Assembly: GCF_040783975.1 (NCBI RefSeq)
Contig: NZ_CP160631.1
Location: 620,001-684,000 of the forward strand
From: Pantoea sp. Ep11b
Lineage (GTDB): Bacteria; Pseudomonadota; Gammaproteobacteria; Enterobacterales; Enterobacteriaceae
DNA length: 64,000 nucleotides
Reading direction: 5' to 3'
This document shows positions 13,269 through 28,981 of the stretch, in pieces (within the stretch, counting starts at the first letter, position 1; each line of letters starts with the position of its first letter). The translations under genes and the position numbers were made by a program. The notes below the pieces were generated by a model. It was given only the letters and a program-made list of their open reading frames with translations, was not told the origin of the DNA and did no database searches.

Positions 13269-13802
13269 ATGAAAGCGCTGATTCTCTATTCGACCCGTGA
13301 CGGACAAACGCAGAAGATTGCCGCTTCGCTTGCTGAAGCGATCCGTCCGCAGCAACCCTGTGACCTGATGAACATTCAGGATGCACCTCAGCCTGTATGG
13401 GCAGACTACGATCGCGTGCTGATCGGCGCCTCCATCCGCTACGGTCATTTTCAGCCGGTCGTCGACACATTTGTGAAGCAACATATTCAGGCGCTTCAGC
13501 AGCGTACCAGCGGATTCTTCTCGGTGAACCTGACGGCGCGTAAACCGGAGAAACGTTCTCCCGAGACGAATGCCTATACCCGGAAGTTTCTGGCGGCTTC
13601 ACCGTGGCAGCCCGATTGCTGCGCCGTGTTCGCAGGGGCGCTCTACTATCCGCGTTATCGCTGGTTTGATCGGGTTATGATTCAATTAATTATGCGGATG
13701 ACCGGTGGAGAAACCGATTCAACGAAAGAAGTCGAGTACACAGACTGGGCGCAGGTCCGTGCTTTTGCTCAGGAATTTGCACAGTTACCAGGCAAATCGT
13801 AG
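13269..13802 (+). CDS. hemG: HemG, menaquinone-dependent protoporphyrinogen IX dehydrogenase
   Basis: HemG oxidises protoporphyrinogen IX to protoporphyrin IX in haem synthesis, passing electrons to the quinone pool. The 177-residue protein is a long-chain flavodoxin-fold enzyme: STRDGQTQKIA near the N-terminus binds the FMN phosphate and the GASIRYGHF segment lies at the flavin. A membrane-proximal insertion with YPRYRWFDRVMIQLIMRMTGG is typical of HemG. The gene immediately precedes an rRNA operon, as E. coli hemG precedes rrnA. Confidence 0.95.
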   Translation: MKALILYSTRDGQTQKIAASLAEAIRPQQPCDLMNIQDAPQPVWADYDRVLIGASIRYGHFQPVVDTFVKQHIQALQQRTSGFFSVNLTARKPEKRSPETNAYTRKFLAASPWQPDCCAVFAGALYYPRYRWFDRVMIQLIMRMTGGETDSTKEVEYTDWAQVRAFAQEFAQLPGKS

Positions 13803-13860
13803 CGAAATAACGCGATTTGATGAAAATTACCTCGAACGGTAATCTTTTTGCAATAAACGC

Positions 13861-13888
13861 TTGTCAGGCCGCGCGAACTCCCTATAAT
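13861..13888 (+). promoter_or_regulatory. rRNA operon 1 promoter P1
   Basis: TTGTCA (13861-13866) and TATAAT (13883-13888) are 16 bp apart and are followed by the GCGCC discriminator typical of stringently controlled rrn P1 promoters. The core closely resembles E. coli rrnB P1. An A/T-rich UP-like stretch precedes it (about 13826-13856). Confidence 0.92.
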
Positions 13889-13978
13889 GCGCCTCCATCA
13901 ACACGGCATACCGGCAACGGGAAACGCGTTGAAGGCACAGGAGACTGCGCCGCCGGAGAAAACTTCTGAAAAAAGAGG

Positions 13979-14006
13979 TTGACTCTGAAGGAGGAAAGCG
14001 TAATAT
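13979..14006 (+). promoter_or_regulatory. rRNA operon 1 promoter P2
   Basis: TTGACT (13979-13984) and TAATAT (14001-14006) are 16 bp apart, about 120 bp below P1, the usual P1-P2 spacing of enterobacterial rrn operons. Confidence 0.9.
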
Positions 14007-14045
14007 ACGCCACCTCGCGACAGGACGCTAACGCACTGTTCGCAC

Positions 14046-14057
14046 TGCTCTTTAACA
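14046..14057 (+). promoter_or_regulatory. rrn leader boxA antitermination element, operon 1
   Basis: TGCTCTTTAACA matches the rrn boxA bound by NusB-NusE for ribosomal RNA antitermination. The remaining leader to 14211 holds the 5' half of the 16S processing stem. A second boxA copy lies in the 16S-23S spacer at 15983-15994. Confidence 0.88.
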
Positions 14058-14211
14058 ATTTATCAGACAATCTGTGTGGGCACTCGCAGGATTGATATCA
14101 GCGTCTTTGGACGCAAAAAATATCAAAGCCTCACGAGTGAACACATAATGAAATTCATTATGACGTTTTACAGATGAGCATCGCTGCACTCGTTGCAGCA
14201 AATCAAACTTT

Positions 14212-15751
<1,540 letters not shown>

Positions 15752-15837
15752 CCTTAAGATACCTTCCGGCGAAGTGCTCACACAGATTGTCTGATAGAAA
15801 ATAACGAGCAAAGTGTCTTGCGAAGACAGACTTAAAT

Positions 15838-15913
15838 GTCCCCTTCGTCTAGAGGCCCAGGACACCGCCCTTTCACGGCGGTAACAGGGGTTCGAATCCC
15901 CTAGGGGACGCCA
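15838..15913 (+). tRNA. tRNA-Glu (anticodon TTC), spacer of rRNA operon 1
   Basis: A 76-base tRNA with encoded CCA, 7-bp acceptor stem GTCCCCT/AGGGGAC and anticodon loop CTTTCAC. It is essentially the E. coli gltT-type sequence and sits in the 16S-23S spacer. A long hairpin (15945-15982) and a boxA follow before the 23S gene. Confidence 0.97.
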
Positions 15914-16124
15914 AGCTTGGTGACAGGTGAAAGATGTTGCCCACATATCTTAAAGATGACTTACGAGTCATGTTTAAGATATTGCTCTTTAACAATCCGG
16001 AACAAGCTGAAAATTGAAACGACGTAGCGCGTCATCCCTCCGTAATAAGGGATGACAACGCGATACGGTCGGGTCTCTCAAATGCTTGCAGTCTGCAGCG
16101 TTGAAAAACGCCTGTGGGTTGTGA

Positions 16125-19029
<2,905 letters not shown>

Positions 19030-19117
19030 ACAACGCCAGAGGCGTTTTTTGAGAGACGATTTTCAGCCTGAACCGGATAATCTGCGCGGCCCCTGTGGCG
19101 GCGCGGAAGACAGAATC

Positions 19118-19237
19118 TGCCTGGCGGCTTTAGCGCGGTGGTCCCACCTGACCCCATGCCGAACTCAGAAGTGAAACGCCGTAGCGCCGATGGTAGTGTG
19201 GGGCCTCCCCATGCGAGAGTAGGGAACTGCCAGGCAT
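19118..19237 (+). rRNA. 5S ribosomal RNA, operon 1
   Basis: A 120-base gene from TGCCTGGCGGC to CTGCCAGGCAT, whose ends pair as the 5S terminal helix. It is followed by the operon terminator. No distal tRNA follows. Confidence 0.97.
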
Positions 19238-19250
19238 TGTACAAGTGAAG

Positions 19251-19280
19251 AAGCCCCGCACGCGAGTGCGGGGCTTTTTT
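19251..19280 (+). terminator. rRNA operon 1 intrinsic terminator
   Basis: The stem AGCCCCGCA / TGCGGGGCT (loop CGCGAG) is followed by a run of six T. It ends the rRNA operon 105 bp before murB. Confidence 0.93.
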
Positions 19281-19385
19281 ACGTCCGTCGATCGTGAAAA
19301 ACCTCAGCCTGATCCCCGAAAACAGCCTGAGAACCCCTCTCTGATACGGTAAACTACGGCCAGATAACTCAGTAAAGGCCGTCAA

Positions 19386-20423
19386 ATGTCCAGCCAGAAT
19401 CCTTCCTTAAAAGCCGACAATACACTCGGGCTTGAAGTACATACACAAAAACGTATCGTCGCTGAGACGCCAGCGGCCATTCTGGCGGCCTGGCAGGCCA
19501 GTCAGCAGGATCAGACACCCTTCCTGGTGCTGGGCGAGGGTAGCAATGTCCTCTTCCTGGAGGATTTTGCCGGCACCGTCGTACTAAACCGTATTCAGGG
19601 CATCCACATTCAGGATGACGATAAACACTGGCGATTGCATGTCGGTGCCGGTGAGAACTGGCACCAGCTGGTTAAAAGTACGCTGGAAAAAGGGATCACT
19701 GGTCTGGAAAACCTGGCGCTGATCCCGGGAATGACGGGCTCTGCACCCATTCAGAATATCGGCGCTTACGGAGTGGAATTAAAAGATGTCTGCGAGTATG
19801 TCGATGTTCTGAATCTGCACAGTGGCCAGACAGAACGTCTCGATTGCAAGGCGTGTGAGTTTGGCTATCGCGACAGTATTTTTAAGCATCGCTATCAGTC
19901 AGGCTACGTGATCGTCGCAGTAGGGTTCATATTGCCTAAGCAGTGGCAGCCGGTACTGACCTACGGCGATTTGAAGACGCTCGATCCGCTGACTGCCAGT
20001 GCCTGGGATGTCTATCATGCGGTGTGTCAGATGCGCCAGAGCAAGTTACCTGACCCAAAAGTCACCGGCAACGTCGGCAGTTTCTTCAAAAATCCGGTCA
20101 TCTCCGGGGCGCAGTGCCGCTCACTGCTGGCGCAGTTTCCGACGATGCCACACTATCAGATGCCGGATGGCGAAACCAAGCTGGCCGCAGGGTGGCTTAT
20201 CGACCAGTGCCAGCTGAAAGGTTATCGCATCGGCGGTGCGGCCGTTCATCAGCAACAGGCGCTGGTTCTGATTAACGCCGATAACGCCACCTCAGAGGAC
20301 ATCGTGGCGCTGGCTAAAGCCGTACGCGCCCGGGTAGGTGAAAAGTTTGATGTCTGGCTGGAGCCTGAAGTGCGCTTCATCGAGGCTCAGGGCGAGTGTA
20401 ATGCCGTCGGAGTGATCGCATGA
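19386..20423 (+). CDS. murB: MurB, UDP-N-acetylenolpyruvoylglucosamine reductase
   Basis: MurB reduces the enolpyruvyl group with NADPH and FAD to give UDP-N-acetylmuramate for peptidoglycan. The 345-residue protein has the FAD-binding [12 protein letters not shown] (about 49-60), [20 protein letters not shown] (112-131), and the type I catalytic residues Arg162 (YRDSIFKH), Ser232 (VGSFFKNP) and Glu328 (LEPEVRF). The ATG at 19386 is the first in frame after the rRNA terminator. The stop overlaps the birA ATG by four bases, so the two genes are translationally coupled. Confidence 0.96.
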   Translation: MSSQNPSLKADNTLGLEVHTQKRIVAETPAAILAAWQASQQDQTPFLVLGEGSNVLFLEDFAGTVVLNRIQGIHIQDDDKHWRLHVGAGENWHQLVKSTLEKGITGLENLALIPGMTGSAPIQNIGAYGVELKDVCEYVDVLNLHSGQTERLDCKACEFGYRDSIFKHRYQSGYVIVAVGFILPKQWQPVLTYGDLKTLDPLTASAWDVYHAVCQMRQSKLPDPKVTGNVGSFFKNPVISGAQCRSLLAQFPTMPHYQMPDGETKLAAGWLIDQCQLKGYRIGGAAVHQQQALVLINADNATSEDIVALAKAVRARVGEKFDVWLEPEVRFIEAQGECNAVGVIA

Positions 20424-21379
20424 AAGACCACAGTGTCCCGCTGAAGCTGGTCGATATTTTATCTGATGGTGAGTTTCATTCCGGCGAGCAGCTTGGCGAA
20501 ACGCTGGGGATGAGCCGGGCCGCCATTAATAAGCATATCCAGACGCTGAAAAGCTGGGGACTTGACGTTTTTACCGTAACAGGAAAGGGCTACAGCTTCT
20601 CTGCACCGATCCAGTTGCTGGATGAGACGCTGATCCTCTCACAGGTTAAGCAGGGCAACGTCTCGGTGATCCCGGTCATTGATTCGACGAATCAGTATCT
20701 GCTGGAGCGGATGCATGAACTGGCGTCCGGTGCTGCCTGTATTGCTGAATATCAGCAGGCCGGTCGCGGACGTCGTGGCCGTCACTGGTTTTCTCCCTTT
20801 GGTGCCAATCTCTATATGTCGATGTACTGGCGTCTGGAGCAGGGGCCAGCTGCGGCGATGGGGCTGAGCCTGGTGATTGGAATTATCATGGCGGAGACAT
20901 TGCGTTCATTAGGTGCCGATGACGTCCGCGTTAAGTGGCCCAATGACATCTACCTGAAAGATCGCAAACTGGCAGGGATCCTGGTTGAATTGACAGGTAA
21001 AACCGGCGATGCTGCACAGATTGTCATGGGTGCCGGAATTAATCTGGCGATGCGTTCAGCCGATGCATCCCAGATAAATCAGGGCTGGATCAATCTGCAG
21101 GAAGCCGGGGTCAGCGTGAATCGTAATGAACTGGCGGCCCGACTGATCAACAGTCTGCGTGACGCCCTGCCGCTCTTCGAACAGGAAGGATTAACGCCCT
21201 TTATCGCCCGCTGGGCCGCGCTGGATAATTTTATCAACCGGCCGGTTAAGCTGCTTATCGGCGAACGGGAAGTGCATGGTATTGCGCGTGGCGTGGACAG
21301 TCAGGGTGGCCTGCTGCTGGAACAGGAGGGTGAAATCAAATCCTGGGTTGGCGGTGAAATATCGCTGCGGCCGGTCTGA
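20420..21379 (+). CDS. birA: BirA, biotin-protein ligase and biotin operon repressor
   Basis: BirA makes biotinoyl-5'-AMP, transfers biotin to the AccB carrier of acetyl-CoA carboxylase and, when the carrier is saturated, represses the bio operon. The 319-residue protein has an N-terminal winged helix-turn-helix (about residues 5-60, [18 protein letters not shown]). The ligase domain carries the biotinyl-AMP loop GRGRRG (115-120), WPNDIY and KLAGILVE. The C-terminal SH3-like domain ends [10 protein letters not shown]. It overlaps the end of murB and converges on coaA. Confidence 0.96.
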   Translation: MKDHSVPLKLVDILSDGEFHSGEQLGETLGMSRAAINKHIQTLKSWGLDVFTVTGKGYSFSAPIQLLDETLILSQVKQGNVSVIPVIDSTNQYLLERMHELASGAACIAEYQQAGRGRRGRHWFSPFGANLYMSMYWRLEQGPAAAMGLSLVIGIIMAETLRSLGADDVRVKWPNDIYLKDRKLAGILVELTGKTGDAAQIVMGAGINLAMRSADASQINQGWINLQEAGVSVNRNELAARLINSLRDALPLFEQEGLTPFIARWAALDNFINRPVKLLIGEREVHGIARGVDSQGGLLLEQEGEIKSWVGGEISLRPV

Positions 21380-21421
21380 ATTAACGAGCCTGCATTACTG
21401 CAGGCTTTCTTAGGGTAGCGG

Positions 21422-22375
21422 CTATTTACGCAAACGAACCCTGTCGACTGCATGATCACCGCTTTTGGTCATAATCAGGCTGGCCCGTTCGCGGGTCGGC
21501 AGGATATTTTCCTGCAGGTTAAGCCAGTTAATTTCTTTCCATAAATTTCCTGCAACTTCGATCGCTTCCGCTTCTGAAAGCCGGGCATAGTGATGGAAGT
21601 AGGAGTCGGGATCGGTAAAGGCGCCCTGACGGAATTTCAGGAATCGATTGATATACCAGCTTTGCAGGAGATCTTCTTCCGCGTCCACATAGATAGAGAA
21701 ATCGACAAAGTCTGACACAAAGACATGGTGGGGATCGTGCGGATAATCCATCCCGCTCTGTAATACATTCAGGCCTTCAAGAATAAGAATGTCAGGCTGC
21801 TGAATCACTTTATCCCCGTCGGGGATGACATCATAAATCAGATGCGAATAGACCGGAGCGGTGACCTGGCTGGCACCCGACTTTAAGTCAGACACGAAAT
21901 TAACCAGCCGGTGCATATCATAGGATTGCGGAAACCCTTTCTTCTTCATCAGGCCGCGCTCTTTCAGCACGGCATTAGGATGAAGGAAGCCATCCGTGGT
22001 GATTAATTCCACCTTACGGTGTTCAGGCCAGCGGCTCAGCAACGCCTGCAATACACGCGCCGTGGTGCTTTTCCCGACGGCTACGCTGCCCGCAATGCTG
22101 ATAATGTAGGGTATCTTCTGGCCATTCGTGCCGAGGAACTGCTCCAGTACCGCCTGCCGGCGAACATTCGAACTGATATAAAAGTTAAGCAGACGCGAAA
22201 GCGGCAGATAAATCTCTGCGACCTCTTCCAGTGAGAGATCCTCATTAATACCTTTCAGCTGCGCGATCTCATCTTCTGACAGTGTCATAGGAACAGAATC
22301 ACGTAATGCAGCCCACTGCTCGCGAGTGAACTCCAGATAAGGCGTTGTCAGGGGTGTCGTTTTATCCATAAGCAT
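21422..22375 (-). CDS. coaA: CoaA, pantothenate kinase (type I)
   Basis: CoaA phosphorylates pantothenate, the first and feedback-regulated step of coenzyme A synthesis. The protein has the P-loop GSVAVGKS (residues 96-103), [10 protein letters not shown], the [12 protein letters not shown] segment and [10 protein letters not shown]. Two starts are possible: the ATG at 22375 (317 residues) or the ATG two codons later at 22369 (315). E. coli has 316 and neither start has a strong ribosome site. The gene is monocistronic and opposes birA, the same arrangement as in E. coli. Confidence 0.95.
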   Translation of the reverse strand: MLMDKTTPLTTPYLEFTREQWAALRDSVPMTLSEDEIAQLKGINEDLSLEEVAEIYLPLSRLLNFYISSNVRRQAVLEQFLGTNGQKIPYIISIAGSVAVGKSTTARVLQALLSRWPEHRKVELITTDGFLHPNAVLKERGLMKKKGFPQSYDMHRLVNFVSDLKSGASQVTAPVYSHLIYDVIPDGDKVIQQPDILILEGLNVLQSGMDYPHDPHHVFVSDFVDFSIYVDAEEDLLQSWYINRFLKFRQGAFTDPDSYFHHYARLSEAEAIEVAGNLWKEINWLNLQENILPTRERASLIMTKSGDHAVDRVRLRK

Positions 22376-23070
22376 GCATCTGACCGCAAATTCAATGCAA
22401 TCAACCGCGTGTTATCCGATAAGCAGGACAGCACAGGTGAATTGAATCACGAATCGCTGGTTTATCAGTGAGAACAATGGGCTGGAGGGTATCACCAGTA
22501 TGGCTTTCAACAGAAGTAAAAAGATAGAGGCGATCTCGCTTTCGTCGGCATAACCACAAAACGTGACGATAGTCGCTGTTTTCACTCGTCCGGGCTTGTT
22601 TATTCCGTTGCAGCGCCTCACAGCGGCAGTGTGACGTTATTCCCTTTTATCTGACTTCGGGCCTCTCCTGAGGACGTGAACGCGGGAGAGGGGGGCACAG
22701 AAGGGCAGGGGGAAGACAAAACCCGATGCCGGACGACATTCCCGGCAAAACCCTCTGTCTTTCTGAGACTGCCCGTAACAGTGGCATCAAAAAAGCGGCT
22801 CCATTTTCTGCTGAAGCGCGACGGTGAATAAAAAAATGAGGCAAATTGGTTTAAAAAAGCATCACTCAGTTCAAACAGGCAAAATAAAAGCGCGAGCGGT
22901 GGATCATTTCTCTGCCAGAAAGGGCGTTTTTGCGCGGAATGCCTCGCTGGCCATAACCGGCTGAACCCGGAAAAACAGGGCCGGATTGCACAAATATTCT
23001 GCAGGAAATCGCGAAAATGCGACGATTTGCACAAATAGTAAGCGATAGAAAAAAATATGCGATTTTTTAG
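22376..23070. other. Long non-coding gap between coaA and the tRNA-tufB operon
   Basis: About 700 bp without a gene I can support. A reverse reading frame of 152 codons covers much of it and also runs into the tRNA promoter, but shows no known domain, so I do not call it. The promoter-proximal third is rich in A/T tracts and holds the 11-mer TTGCACAAATA twice (near 22987 and 23030). In E. coli the equivalent operon is activated by Fis bound upstream, so Fis sites here are plausible but not demonstrated. Confidence 0.5.
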
Positions 23071-23099
23071 TTGCATCCGACGCCCGACCTTCCTAGAAT
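23071..23099 (+). promoter_or_regulatory. Promoter of the tRNA-tufB operon
   Basis: TTGCAT (23071-23076) and TAGAAT (23094-23099) are 17 bp apart, followed by a GCGC discriminator that suggests stringent control. The first tRNA begins 15 bp beyond the -10 box. Confidence 0.85.
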
Positions 23100-23113
23100 G
23101 CGCACCACTTGAT

Positions 23114-23189
<76 letters not shown>

Positions 23190-23196
23190 TCAAGTA

Positions 23197-23281
<85 letters not shown>

Positions 23282-23408
23282 TCTCAGCCTCACGGTTGAG
23301 TACAGATAGACAGCCTGTTTATCTGTCAGGTGAGTCATATATCACCCTGAATTCAGACTGAGCGTTAGCGAAGTCAAAGCCGGTCAGCTTCGCTGGCAGG
23401 CAGTAGAT

Positions 23409-23431
23409 AACAGAGAGTCATTCTCTGTTTT
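23409..23431 (+). other. Hairpin with short T-run between tRNA-Tyr and tRNA-Gly
   Basis: The stem AACAGAGA / TCTCTGTT with a GTCAT loop is followed by TTT in the 190-bp gap between tyrU and glyT. It could be a weak terminator or a processing signal. It is too weak to separate the two halves of the operon with confidence. Confidence 0.45.
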
Positions 23432-23471
23432 CTGCAAGCTACAGAAAGAACAGGTAGCCGAGTTCCAGGAT

Positions 23472-23546
<75 letters not shown>

Positions 23547-23551
23547 GATGT

Positions 23552-23627
23552 GCTGATATGGCTCAGTTGGTAGAGCGCACCCTTGGTAAGGGTGAGGTCC
23601 CCAGTTCGACTCTGGGTATCAGCACCA
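23552..23627 (+). tRNA. thrT: tRNA-Thr (anticodon GGT)
   Basis: A 76-base tRNA with acceptor stem GCTGATA/TATCAGC, anticodon loop TTGGTAA and encoded CCA. It lies 5 bp after tRNA-Gly and 108 bp before tufB, as E. coli thrT. Confidence 0.96.
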
Positions 23628-23708
23628 CTTCCTTTAATCTCCCTCCTGATTTTCTCTGTAACTTCCTTGCAGTCAGGCGTTGCCTGGTTAATGTGATGAT
23701 ATCATTGA

Positions 23709-24920
<1,212 letters not shown>

Positions 24921-24951
24921 TTACCGATAACGTTTGACGCAATGCACACGG

Positions 24952-24977
24952 AAAGGGCATCATTTGATGCCCTTTTT
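24952..24977 (+). terminator. Intrinsic terminator after tufB
   Basis: The stem AAAGGGCATC / GATGCCCTTT with an ATTT loop is followed by further T. It separates the tufB operon from secE-nusG. Confidence 0.9.
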
Positions 24978-25151
24978 GCACGCTGTTTTATAGAACCTGG
25001 CTCATCAGTGATTTTTTCGATCATAATCATTGCTGAGACAGGCTCTGTCATGCGGCGTTAGATACCGAGTTACGCCTCAAAAGCTCATTCGGTTTGGACG
25101 CCTCGCACTGCGGGGCAGAATAGTTTCTGAATTATTGTGGCAGGTTGGTTT

Positions 25152-25535
25152 ATGAGTGCGAATACCGAAGCTCAAGGGAGCGGGCGTGGCCTGGAAGCGG
25201 TAAAGTGGGTAGCAGTCGTGGTACTGCTGCTTGCGGCGATTGTAGGTAACTACCTCTATCGTGATGTATCACTGCCACTGCGCGCGTTAGCCGTAGTTGT
25301 ACTGATTGCAGCGGCTGGCGGCATTGCGCTTTTAACGACCAAAGGCAAAGCGACCGTGGCTTTTGCTCGTGAAGCAAGAACAGAAATGCGTAAGGTTATC
25401 TGGCCAACCCGCCAGGAAACGCTGCACACCACGTTAATCGTTGCCGCGGTGACTGCCGTGATGTCACTGATTTTGTGGGGGCTGGATGGTATTCTGGTCC
25501 GTCTGGTATCGTTTATCACTGGCCTGAGGTTCTGA
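25152..25535 (+). CDS. secE: SecE, preprotein translocase subunit
   Basis: SecE clamps SecY in the SecYEG channel. From the ATG at 25152 ([16 protein letters not shown]) the protein has 127 residues, as in E. coli; an in-frame start five codons earlier is not conserved. It shows three membrane helices, the enterobacterial three-span form, and the conserved cytoplasmic amphipathic segment [20 protein letters not shown] before the third. nusG begins one base after its stop and the pair forms the secE-nusG operon. Confidence 0.96.
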   Translation: MSANTEAQGSGRGLEAVKWVAVVVLLLAAIVGNYLYRDVSLPLRALAVVVLIAAAGGIALLTTKGKATVAFAREARTEMRKVIWPTRQETLHTTLIVAAVTAVMSLILWGLDGILVRLVSFITGLRF

Positions 25536-25536
25536 G

Positions 25537-26082
25537 ATGTCTGAAGCTCCAAAGAAACGCTGGTACGTCGTACAGGCGTTTTCCGGTTTTGAAGGCCGCG
25601 TAGCTCAATCGCTGCGCGAGCATATCAAATTGCATAACATGGAAGAGCTGTTTGGCGACGTCATGGTTCCGACTGAAGAAGTCGTTGAGATTCGTGGTGG
25701 CCAGCGTCGTAAGAGCGAGCGCAAGTTTTTCCCGGGATATGTACTGGTTCAGATGGTGATGAATGACGCCAGCTGGCACCTGGTGCGCAGTGTCCCGCGC
25801 GTGATGGGTTTCATCGGCGGAACATCTGACCGTCCGGCACCGATCAGCGACAAAGAAGTTGATGCGATCATGAACCGTCTGCAGCAGGTCGGTGACAAGC
25901 CCCGTCCGAAAACGCTGTTTGAGCCAGGTGAAATGGTTCGTGTTAACGACGGTCCTTTTGCCGACTTTAACGGTGTCGTCGAAGATGTGGATTACGAGAA
26001 GAGCCGCCTGACGGTTTCCGTTTCCATCTTCGGACGTGCAACGCCGGTCGAACTCGACTTCGGTCAGGTGGAGAAAGGTTAA
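25537..26082 (+). CDS. nusG: NusG, transcription elongation/termination factor
   Basis: NusG binds the RNA polymerase clamp through its NGN domain and links to Rho or to ribosomal protein S10 through its KOW domain. The 181-residue protein matches E. coli in length. It has [19 protein letters not shown] at the N-terminus, [12 protein letters not shown] in NGN, and the KOW sequence [19 protein letters not shown]. It is the second gene of secE-nusG, ended by a strong terminator. The paralogue rfaH lies earlier in this window. Confidence 0.97.
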   Translation: MSEAPKKRWYVVQAFSGFEGRVAQSLREHIKLHNMEELFGDVMVPTEEVVEIRGGQRRKSERKFFPGYVLVQMVMNDASWHLVRSVPRVMGFIGGTSDRPAPISDKEVDAIMNRLQQVGDKPRPKTLFEPGEMVRVNDGPFADFNGVVEDVDYEKSRLTVSVSIFGRATPVELDFGQVEKG

Positions 26083-26115
26083 CCTCTTTCCGCTCACAAA
26101 TTAGCTGTTGCAGCA

Positions 26116-26154
26116 GGCGCGAAATTTAACTACAATTTCGCGCCTTTTGTTTTT
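26116..26154 (+). terminator. Intrinsic terminator of secE-nusG
   Basis: An 11-bp perfect stem GGCGCGAAATT / AATTTCGCGCC (loop TAACTAC) is followed by TTTTGTTTTT. It lies between nusG and rplK. Confidence 0.93.
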
Positions 26155-26222
26155 ATGCGCTGGCAACAGCGTATAAATCGTTATCACGGGGAGCCTTTTT
26201 ACAGGCGCTATAACCCAATTGA

Positions 26223-27368
<1,146 letters not shown>

Positions 27369-27375
27369 TTGCTGC

Positions 27376-27404
27376 TTGAAACGGGCGAAAAATTCACCTA
27401 GAAT
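27376..27404 (+). promoter_or_regulatory. Promoter of the rplJL-rpoBC operon
   Basis: TTGAAA (27376-27381) and TAGAAT (27399-27404) are exactly 17 bp apart, just after the rplA stop. This is the position of the E. coli P(L10) promoter. Confidence 0.85.
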
Positions 27405-27725
27405 CTTACGCCCGTTGTTCTGTTATTAACAGAACAGGACACCAGAGAGCCGGAACGGAGCGTTATCGCTTTTCTTCTGCCTCTGCTGCGTCGCACAGAA
27501 TTTAGGTTGGAGCTAGGCCTTATCCTGGCCTCCGTCCAAGACCGCAGGAGCGGCTTATCTCCGGATAAACTGCTTAATATCCTGCGTAGACGGTGACAGA
27601 ACCAAAAGAATTTTTTCTTAGCTGGATTCTGCTCACCGTGTTCGAGCGCTTATTTCCCCTCGGGTGAATGAGTGAAGTGAGTTCCGGGGAAATCCTTTCC
27701 CGGTCAAATCCAGGAGCAAAAGCTA
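27405..27725 (+). promoter_or_regulatory. L10 leader of rplJ (autoregulatory mRNA leader)
   Basis: About 320 transcribed bases before rplJ contain no gene. In E. coli this leader folds and is bound by the L10-(L12)4 complex to repress translation of rplJL. A conserved-looking core (about 27475-27600, with TTAGGTTGGAGC and GGAGCGGCTTATCTCC) fits that element. The ribosome site AGGAG lies at about 27711-27715. Confidence 0.75.
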
Positions 27726-28223
27726 ATGGCATTAAATCTTCAAGACAAACAAGCGATTGTTGCTGAAGTCAGCGAAGTAGCCAAAGGTGCGCTTTCAGCG
27801 GTTGTTGCGGATTCCCGTGGCGTTACCGTTGATAAAATGACCGAACTGCGTAAAGCAGGTCGTGAAGCTGGCGTTTACATGCGTGTTGTTCGTAACACCC
27901 TGCTGCGCCGCGTCGTTGAAGGTACTCAGTTTGAGTGCCTGAAAGACACGTTTGTTGGTCCGACCCTGATTGCATATTCTTTGGAACACCCGGGCGCTGC
28001 TGCTCGTCTGTTCAAAGATTTCGCGAAAGCGAATGCAAAATTTGAGGTCAAAGCTGCAGCCTTTGAAGGTGAGCTGATCACGGCGGCCAATATTGACCGT
28101 CTGGCAACGCTGCCGACCTACGAAGAAGCACTGGCACGTCTGATGTCGACCATGAAAGAAGCCGCTGCTGGCAAACTGGTCCGCACTCTGGCTGCTGTAC
28201 GCGACGCAAAAGAAGCGGCTTAA
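27726..28223 (+). CDS. rplJ: Ribosomal protein L10
   Basis: L10 anchors L7/L12 dimers to 23S rRNA as the base of the L12 stalk, and in complex with L12 represses its own message. The 165-residue protein starts [15 protein letters not shown] and has the rRNA-binding core with [16 protein letters not shown]. The C-terminal helix ([30 protein letters not shown]) binds the L12 dimers. It is 66 bp ahead of rplL. Confidence 0.97.
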   Translation: MALNLQDKQAIVAEVSEVAKGALSAVVADSRGVTVDKMTELRKAGREAGVYMRVVRNTLLRRVVEGTQFECLKDTFVGPTLIAYSLEHPGAAARLFKDFAKANAKFEVKAAAFEGELITAANIDRLATLPTYEEALARLMSTMKEAAAGKLVRTLAAVRDAKEAA

Positions 28224-28289
28224 GGCCAGACTCTTTTTCTTCGTGTTTGCTAACGTATAAACTTTTTCTGATTCTTAGGAACAATTGTT

Positions 28290-28652
28290 ATGTCTATCAC
28301 TAAAGACCAAATTCTGGAAGCTGTTGCAGCTATGTCCGTAATGGAAGTAGTTGAGCTGGTTTCTGCTATGGAAGAAAAATTCGGCGTTTCTGCTGCTGCT
28401 GCTGTAGCTGTTGCTGCGGGCCCGGCTGAAGCTGTTGAAGAAAAAACTGAATTCGACGTCGTACTGAAAGCTGTTGGCGCGAACAAAGTAGCAGTAATCA
28501 AAGCCGTACGTACTGCAACTGGTCTGGGCCTGAAAGAAGCCAAAGATCTGGTTGAAGCAACTGGCGTGATCAAAGAAGGCATCAGCAAAGACGACGCAGC
28601 TGCACTTGAAGCTGCTCTGAAAGAAGCTGGCGCTGAAGTTGAAGTTAAGTAA
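28290..28652 (+). CDS. rplL: Ribosomal protein L7/L12
   Basis: L12 forms the flexible stalk that recruits translational GTPases. The 120-residue protein has the N-terminal dimer domain ([33 protein letters not shown]), an Ala-rich hinge (about residues 35-52), and the C-terminal factor-binding domain with [24 protein letters not shown]. It is one residue shorter than E. coli, in the loop after KDLVE (ATGVIKEG for SAPAALKEG). A strong ribosome site fits its need for extra copies over L10. Confidence 0.97.
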   Translation: MSITKDQILEAVAAMSVMEVVELVSAMEEKFGVSAAAAVAVAAGPAEAVEEKTEFDVVLKAVGANKVAVIKAVRTATGLGLKEAKDLVEATGVIKEGISKDDAAALEAALKEAGAEVEVK

Positions 28653-28981
28653 GACAACCCTCGGGTTGCAGTCTGAGTAGTTTCAGACTGATGGCTGGTG
28701 ACTTTTTGGTCACCAGCCTTTTTGCGCTACAGGGTTTCAATGGGGTTTCACACTGTTTGTCCATTGCTACTCTTCAATATCTTTCTCTATCGACGACTTA
28801 ATATACCGCTTTCCTGAGTGGGTTCCCTGCCTTCGCAAAAGCGATGAAATGATTTAAGCGTGATAGAAAGAGGTATTGCACTGCTGCCCCGCAGCCAGTG
28901 AATCAAACAAAATCGTGTTGCATGAACTGTCCTGTCAGGACGGACAGCGTGGGTCGACTTGTCAGCTAGCTGAGGAACCCT
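28653..28981 (+). promoter_or_regulatory. rplL-rpoB intergenic region with attenuator
   Basis: A perfect 10-bp stem GGCTGGTGAC / GTCACCAGCC (28693-28718, loop TTTTTG) followed by TTTTT is the expected partial terminator that lowers rpoBC expression relative to the ribosomal genes. In E. coli an RNase III processing site follows; here the sequence to rpoB holds no gene and I cannot place that site exactly. Confidence 0.85.

Noticed and set aside
22618..23076. A 152-codon reverse frame upstream of the tRNA-tufB operon
   Set aside because: It covers the tRNA promoter, has no recognisable domain or clear ribosome site, and its composition is unlike the neighbouring genes.
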